From: Palsa-504 sp963818225
GTDB taxonomy: Bacteria; Actinomycetota; Actinomycetes; Streptosporangiales; Streptosporangiaceae
DNA length: 64,000 nucleotides
Assembly (NCBI GenBank): GCA_963818225.1
Contig: CAWFRO010000011.1
Coordinates: forward strand, 62,001 to 126,000
Direction: 5' to 3'
This document shows, one piece after another, positions 59,037 to 64,000 of this stretch (position 1 is the first letter of the stretch; each line of letters starts with the position of its first letter). A program made the position numbers and the translations under genes. Under the pieces are notes generated by a model. The model ran no database searches. It saw nothing but the letters and a program-made list of their open reading frames with translations, and was not told the origin of the DNA.

Positions 59037-59058
59037 GATGTTCCTAGCGCGGCTTTCC

Positions 59059-59949
59059 CTAGCGTGCGAATCTGGCGAATCGTGCGGTGACGAAGCGGGC
59101 GACGATCATGAGGGCGAAGCAGATGACGATGAGCGTGAGCGCCGCGCCCCAGCCGCGGTGCTGCGCACCGGCATACGGTGATTCGCGTTCGAGAAGATCT
59201 GCGCGGGCAGCGCGGTGTTGGCGCCGCTGAACACGTTCTGGTTCACCGCGGTCACCGTGGCGATGGTGAACAGCAGCGGCGCAGTCTCACCCGCGGCCCG
59301 GGCCACGGCGAGCAGCGCGCCGCTGACGATTCCGCCGATCAGCCGCGGGCAGCACCACGGTCATCGTCACGCGGGCCTTGGTGGCACCCAGGGCGTAGCT
59401 CCCTTCGCGCAGCGAGTCCGGCACCAGCCTCAGCATCTCATAGGTGGAGCGGATCACGATCGGCAGCATCAGGCAGCCCAGGGCGAAGGCGCCGGCCAGG
59501 CCGGAGTAGCCGAAGTGCAGCACCCAGATCGAGAAGATGAACAGGCCCATGATGATCGAGGGCACGCCCGTCATCACGTCGCTGAAGAACCCGATGAGCG
59601 CCGCCAGCCAGTTCTTGCCGCCGTACTCGTTGAGGTAGATCGCGCCCAGAATGCCGAGCGGCACGGCCAGGACCGTGGCCAGGGCCACGATCTCGATCGT
59701 GCCGAGCACCGCCGGCCCGATTCCGCCTATGTTCGCGGGCGCCACCTGCGGCGGGATACCGCTGGTCAGGAACGACCAGCTGATGATCGAGATGCCCTTG
59801 GCGATCACCGTGAACAGGACGAACCCCAGCGGGATCATCACGAGCACGAACCCGAACACCATCAGCGCGGTCACGATGAGATTGCTGGTGCGCCGCCAGC
59901 CCTTCGGCTCCCGCAGGTCGGGCTGCTGCTGTTCGGTGATGGCGGCCAT
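59059..59949 (-). pseudogene. pstA: Phosphate ABC transporter permease PstA, frameshifted
   Basis: From the ATG at 59949 the protein reads MAAITEQQQPDLREPKGWRR, then six-helix permease sequence (LIVTALMVFGFVLVMIPLGF, GPAVLGTIEIVALATVLAVP) and the EAA-type loop EGSYALGATKARVTMTVVLP. Near 59345 the frame shifts; the other frame carries on as ARAAGETAPLLFTIATVTAV and NQNVFSGANTALPAQIFSNA. A second shift near 59180 restores ESPYAGAQHRGWGAALTLIV to a stop at 59059. Without the two indels a normal permease results. The gene starts in the stop codon of pstC. Confidence 0.85.
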
Positions 59950-60930
59950 CAGGCACCCCGCTTGCGTCGGGCGGATCGCTCCACGAACCCAGTGGGCGAT
60001 GACGTTGATGATGATCGTGAAGGCGAACAGCAGGACGCCGATCCCCATCAGCGCGGCGCGCTGCAGGCCGAAGGACTCGCCGAACTCGTTCGCGATGACC
60101 GCGGGCATGTTGTAGCCGGGGGCGAACAGGTGCGACGTGATCACGGGCGACGAGCCGATCACCAGCGCTACCGCGATCGTCTCGCCCATCGCCCGGCCCA
60201 GCCCGAGCAGCACCGCCCCGACGACGCCGCCCTGGCTGTGCGGCCAGACGGCGCCGCGGATCATCTCCAGGCGCGTGGCGCCCAGCGCGTACGCGCCCTC
60301 CTTGTCGATCGCCGGCACCGTGGCGATGACCTCGCGTGACAGCGAGGTCACGATCGGCGTGATCATGAAGGCCAGGATGAGGCCGGCGGTAAAGAACGAG
60401 GCCCCGCTGGTAGGGGGCCCGAACAGCGAGCCAAGCACCCAGACGCCGTTGAGCACGTTGCCGACGTGGGCGTAGATGTGCGCGACCCAGGGCGCGAACA
60501 CCAGGATCCCCCACAGGCCCCAGACCACCGACGGGACCACGGCCAGCAGGTCGACCACGTACACGATCGGCCGCGACCACCGGTACGGGACGACCTCGGT
60601 CAGGAGCAGGGCGATGCCCACGCTGACCGGCACGGCCAGTACGAGCGCGATCACCGCCGTGATGGCCGTGCCGTAAATGAAGGTCAGCGCACCGTACTTG
60701 CCGGTCGTGGGATCCCAGTCGCTGGTAAAGATCTTCGTGCCCTCGGTGCTGAACCACGACGAGGCCTGCTGGGTGGTCGAGACGGCGATCAGGACCAGGA
60801 TCACCAGCACCAGCAGGCCGCACGCGAGCGCGAGGACCTGGAAGGCGCGGTCGCCGAGCGGCCGCCGCTCTGACAGGGGACGGGCGGATCCGGCCGGAGC
60901 GGCCGGACCCGCCTGCGTCACAGTGCTCAC
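59949..60930 (-). pseudogene. pstC: Phosphate ABC transporter permease PstC, frameshifted near its end
   Basis: The GTG at 60930 (overlapping the pstS stop as GTGA) opens a six-helix permease: DRAFQVLALACGLLVLVILV, FIYGTAITAVIALVLAVPVS, FFTAGLILAFMITPIVTSLS, the EAA loop EGAYALGATRLEMIRGAVWP, ALMGIGVLLFAFTIIINVIA. Near HW at about 59990 the frame has one extra G, so the annotated stop (VERSARRKRGA and TGA at 59949) is missed and the frame runs into pstA. Otherwise it is full length, about 327 residues. Confidence 0.85.
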
Positions 60931-62078
60931 GACAGCGAGCCGATCTGGTCTTGCAGCGACATCACAATGCCTACACCTAACTGGTCCTATCTTGCTGAGC
61001 TGCGCCTTGGCCATCGAGTCGAGGTTCGCGGGCAGCGGCGCGTAGCCCAGGGCGGGCAGCAGCTGCTGGCCGGCGCCGATCAGGTAGCCGATGTAGGCCT
61101 GGAGCATCTTCGCGTCGTTCGCATTCGGCTGGGTCTCGTAGACCAGATCCCACGACTGGTAGGTGATCGGGTACGCGCTAGCGCCGGGGGCCCAGATTGC
61201 GCTGAACGTCAGGTTGGGACTGATGGTGGCCTGGTCAGCGGCGGCGGTGGCCGACGCCGTCGACGGGGCGACGTAGGCGCCGGCCGAGTTCTTGACCGAC
61301 GCGGAGACCAGCCCGGAGGCCTTGGCGTCGGCGTAGTCCACGTACCCGACGGCCCCGGAGGTGCACTTGATGCAGGACGCCACCCCGCCGTTGCCGTTGC
61401 CGCCGCGGCTGGCGGCGGGCCACTTGATGGTCGAGCTGGAGCCGAGCGTCCAGACGCTCGGCGCGCCCTTCACGAGGAACTCGGAGAAGTTCTGGGTGGT
61501 ACCCGAGGAATCCGAGCGGACGGCAGATGGTGATCGCCGTGCTGGGCAGGGTGACGCCGGGGTTATCCGCCGCGATCGCCGAGTTGTTCCACGTCGTGAT
61601 CTTGGCTTGGAAGATGTCCGCGATGGTCGTGGCCGACAGCTGGAGCGGCTTGCTGAGGCCGGACAGGTTGTACGAGACCGTGATCGGACCGATAACGACG
61701 GGGAAGTAGAGCACCGCTGCCCTTGAAGGTTCGACGCCTCGGAGGAGGGGATCGGTAGAGTCCGAGCCCGCGTAGTTGACGGTCCCCGCAGCCAGGTCGC
61801 TGCGCCCCTTGCCCGAGCCGACGCCGTTGTAATTGACCGTCATGCCGGACTGGATCGACTTGAAGGACTGGATGGCCGTCCTGCTGGAAGGTCAGCTGGA
61901 ACGTCGATCCGCTCCCGTTCAGCGTGCCGCTTAGCGGGGCGCTGCTGCTCGACGCGGACGCGCTGCCGGTGCCCGACGAGGTGGTGCTCGACGAGCTCGA
62001 CGACGAACATGCGGCAAGGGCGAGAGCCACGACAGCCAGCCCCGCCGTCGTGACCTGCTGTCTACGCCGAAAATGCAT
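60927..62078 (-). pseudogene. pstS: Phosphate-binding lipoprotein PstS, with several frameshifts
   Basis: The ATG at 62078, after AAGGAG, begins a lipoprotein signal ending LALAAC (lipid Cys about 24) and a Ser/Thr-rich linker. The frame then breaks near 61880 (after STFQLTFQQ). It continues in another frame as MTVNYNGVGSGKGRSDLAAG, IGPITVSYNLSGLSKPLQLS and TTIADIFQAKITTWNNSAIA, breaks near 61530, resumes in a third as FSEFLVKGAPSVWTLGSSST and SAIWAPGASAYPITYQSWDL, and breaks again near 60985 before SLQDQIGSLS and stop. The domain order is that of a complete PstS. Three or more indels separate the parts. Confidence 0.82.
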
Positions 62079-62754
62079 ATCGGGTACTCCTTACAGGGTT
62101 TATCGGTTTTTGGCCGCGATGAGCAGCCCGGTCATCCCGCAACTGTGGTGCGTCAGTACAGTCTGCCGGCGTCGCCGGTACCTGCGGGAAAATGACAGGT
62201 GTACAGGAGGGGGCTAAAAGGTTAAGTTCTGGTGTCTTCGGCCCCGGTGACCTTTCTGCCCGGCGGACCGGAGCGGCAGGTGGCGCCCGGGCCGCCGGGA
62301 CCTGGGCGCGGCGCGCTCATGCGCCCGTCGGCGGCGGCGATCTCCGGCCGCGCCGCCGGTCCGTGGCTTCGTTCACTTACATGACATCAACTAGCCGTCT
62401 GCTCGTTCCTTCTAGATTCAATTCCTGTTCACCTGGGGTGCATATCAATGGGCGTGGGCAGGCACAGAATCCGGCCCTCCGCGCTTGCGTCGAAGACGAG
62501 TGAGGCCACGTTGTCGTTGGATGCGGCAGAGGCGCGATCTCCTGCGGGGGGCCGTCCGGGCAGGAGCGCCCTCACCGTGAGCTTGCTCGCCGTGGCCGGG
62601 CTGACGACGGTGCGCTCCCGGTCGCTGCCGCCGTCCGGCGGCACGCTGTCCCGGACCCGAATCGCAAAGATCGAGAGCTGATCCTGTTGCTACCCGCGCT
62701 CCGGTTCACAGCGGTCGCTCGGCTGGTCCTTGCCCGGTCACGGCGATATGCGGA
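62079..62754. other. Upstream region of the pst operon
   Basis: About 680 bases between pstS (minus) and a GntR-type gene (plus). A GTTCAC word occurs at about 62370 and again near 62430, and CTTAACC-like words lie near 62215 on the minus strand. These resemble parts of actinobacterial PHO boxes, but no clear tandem array could be defined. The frame at 62429-62644 (minus) has no recognised product. Confidence 0.4.
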
Positions 62755-63630
62755 ATGACCGCCGGCGCCGCGGGACATGATCGTCCGATCCCCGTGCCGG
62801 CGTCGCGACTGCCTGCGGCGCCGCTGCCGAGGGTCGAGGCCAGCACCGGAACACCGCACGCACCGCCGGGCGCCACCGGGGTGCTCGCCGACCGCATCGC
62901 GGCGGCGCTGGTCCACCGCGAGCCGGGTTGGCGGCTGCCCCGCCGCAGCGCGCTGGCCAGGAGATATGGCGTCGGCCTGACCGAGATCGACGCCGCGATC
63001 GCCGAGCTGGCCCGCCGCTCGCTGGTCCGGCGGCTGCCCGACGGGCAGCTGTACCGGGCCAGCCCGGCCGACTACTGGATCCCGGTCGAGGGCGTGGGCG
63101 GCCTCAGCACCCGGCTCGACCCGATGGGCAGCCCGATCACCTGCCAGACCCGGCACGTGTCGCGGCGTGAGCCGCCGCAGGATGTGGCCTGGGCGCTCGG
63201 CCTGCCGGCCGGGGCGCCGATCCGCGTCGTCCGCTGCGTCTGGTCGGCCGGGGGCGACCCGGCGGCGGTGTCGATGGCGTACCTGCACGAGGCGGCACAC
63301 GACGAAGACAGCGAAGACGGTGACGACCTCGAGGCGGACCCGCAGACCGATCCCGAGCCGGGCTCCTTCGACTCGGTGCTGGCCGGCCCGCCCGCGGCGG
63401 CGGTCAGCCTGGAGATGAGCCCGCCGCAGCCCGCGGTGGCGCGAAGCCTGCGCCTGTCTCCCGGGCAGCCGGTGATCACGGTGACGGTCAGGTTCGACGA
63501 CTCGGACACCGGCAGCCCGGCGGCGCTTACCGTCGTCATGCTCAAACCAGAGCTGTTCAGAGTGGCGATTGAGGCAACCGGGACTCCGGCCAGCGCACCG
63601 CGGTTAGCCGTAAGCGTGTCGAAAGGTTAG
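62755..63630 (+). CDS. GntR family transcriptional regulator
   Basis: A 291-residue protein: winged-helix DNA-binding part (GVLADRIAAALVHREPGWRL, PRRSALARRYGVGLTEIDAA, IAELARRSLVRRLPDGQLYR) at about 42-105. A UTRA-like C-terminal domain follows (PITCQTRHVSRREPPQDVAW, GAPIRVVRCVWSAGGDPAAV, LRLSPGQPVITVTVRFDDSD). Two acidic stretches (HDEDSEDGDDLEADPQTDPE, about 182-201) form an unusual loop. ATG at 62755. It is followed 42 bases later by a membrane-protein gene, which it probably controls. Confidence 0.85.
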   Translation: MTAGAAGHDRPIPVPASRLPAAPLPRVEASTGTPHAPPGATGVLADRIAAALVHREPGWRLPRRSALARRYGVGLTEIDAAIAELARRSLVRRLPDGQLYRASPADYWIPVEGVGGLSTRLDPMGSPITCQTRHVSRREPPQDVAWALGLPAGAPIRVVRCVWSAGGDPAAVSMAYLHEAAHDEDSEDGDDLEADPQTDPEPGSFDSVLAGPPAAAVSLEMSPPQPAVARSLRLSPGQPVITVTVRFDDSDTGSPAALTVVMLKPELFRVAIEATGTPASAPRLAVSVSKG

Positions 63631-63672
63631 CTTCCTGGACACACGGCCACGCACCTGCGACCCTGGATCGAG

Positions 63673-64000
63673 ATGTCGGTCAGGGTCGCCACACAGGCGG
63701 AAGAGATGCCGCGGCGGGCCCGGTATCTGGTCCCCAGGGACCTTCCCCGCCGTGGTCAGATAGTCGCTGCCTGCGTGGTCATCGCGGTCCTGGCCCATGT
63801 GCTGTTCGCGCAGCTGACCCTGATCATCGCGGTGGTGTTCGCGCTCACGACCAAGGCGACCAGGTGGCGGCTTTCGTGGCTGCTGGTCCCCGTCATCGTC
63901 GCCGCGGCGTGGACGCTGGCGGTGGGCCTGCAGGCCGCGGCCGCCGGATTCGCCGACGGCCCGGCCAAGATTGCGGGCTACTTCGGCGCTCGCGGGCACC
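63673..64000 (+). CDS. Membrane protein, 3' end beyond the window
   Basis: 109 codons are visible to the right edge. They begin MSVRVATQAEEMPRRARYLV, then two membrane helices (IVAACVVIAVLAHVLFAQLT with LIIAVVFAL, and LSWLLVPVIVAAAWTLAVGL) separated by a basic TTKATRWR loop. The basic start and two helices resemble the membrane-anchored N-terminus of a conjugation/secretion ATPase, but the catalytic part would lie outside the window. The ATG at 63673 follows GATCGAG. The GntR gene upstream probably regulates it. Confidence 0.55.
   Translation, partial: MSVRVATQAEEMPRRARYLVPRDLPRRGQIVAACVVIAVLAHVLFAQLTLIIAVVFALTTKATRWRLSWLLVPVIVAAAWTLAVGLQAAAAGFADGPAKIAGYFGARGH

Noticed and set aside
62360..62440. 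Possible PHO box for pstS (GTTCAC words)
   Set aside because: The two words are about 57 bases apart and on the wrong strand for pstS, not in an 11-base tandem array; left as a weak note only.
62429..62681. Overlapping 71- and 77-codon frames upstream of the GntR gene
   Set aside because: Neither strand shows a domain or a good ribosome binding site, and they overlap each other.

Overview
The window is high-GC DNA from an actinomycete that makes mycothiol. The evidence is an mshD gene, an orphan GlnR-type regulator, F420-type oxidoreductases, many LuxR-family regulators, GTG starts and a glnR/mshD/moaD/sulfurtransferase/phoU/pst neighbourhood like that of Streptomyces and its relatives. The genus cannot be named from sequence alone. 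No tRNA, rRNA or CRISPR array was seen.

The left three quarters (1 to about 47.8 kb) is accessory DNA. It is full of single-gene metabolic functions, regulators, and relics of mobile elements and genes: four tyrosine-recombinase fragments, an IS256-type transposase fragment, a CbxX-type ATPase fragment, an Uma2 stub, a truncated LLM oxidoreductase and others. Region by region: 0-2.2 kb has a MarR regulator, an MFS relic and a quinone oxidoreductase that appear to share an operator; 2.5-8 kb has a large LAL regulator, two NTF2-fold proteins and an oxidoreductase; 8.9-14 kb is a five-gene minus-strand cassette (caspase-like protease, three unknown small proteins, patatin-like phospholipase); 15-19.6 kb has a BTAD regulator and a frameshifted ATPase-LuxR regulator; 19.9-24.5 kb has a P-loop kinase-like protein, a hydrolase-LuxR fusion, a hot-dog protein and an LLM oxidoreductase; 24.9-33 kb has a bleomycin-hydrolase-type protease, a cyclase-family enzyme, an esterase, a cupin/NTF2 operon, a GAF-LuxR regulator and a deaminase; 33.9-47.8 kb has an APH-fold protein, PPOX and VOC proteins, small membrane proteins, a TMEM175 channel, a TetR/hydrolase pair, a transglutaminase, an enoyl-CoA hydratase and an MFS exporter.

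The right part (48-64 kb) is conserved core: ppx, a DivIVA-like coiled-coil protein, mshD, glnR, a MoaD/ThiS protein, an ECF sigma factor with its anti-sigma factor, a sulfur block (thioredoxin, probable leader peptide, DUF4395, thiosulfate sulfurtransferase, DUF1416), phoU, a universal stress protein, pstB-A-C-S, and a GntR regulator with the start of a membrane protein. Nitrogen (glnR), phosphate (ppx, phoU, pst) and sulfur/thiol genes therefore sit together.

The best candidate for an undescribed system is the caspase-patatin cassette at 8.9-14.0 kb. It pairs a death-type protease with a membrane lipase and three unrecognised proteins. The first of these starts inside the protease stop codon and looks like a possible protease substrate or membrane-active partner. 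A caution applies to the whole window: at least six otherwise well-conserved genes carry frameshifts, most densely in pstS, pstC and pstA, so part of the apparent gene decay may be uncorrected indel errors.
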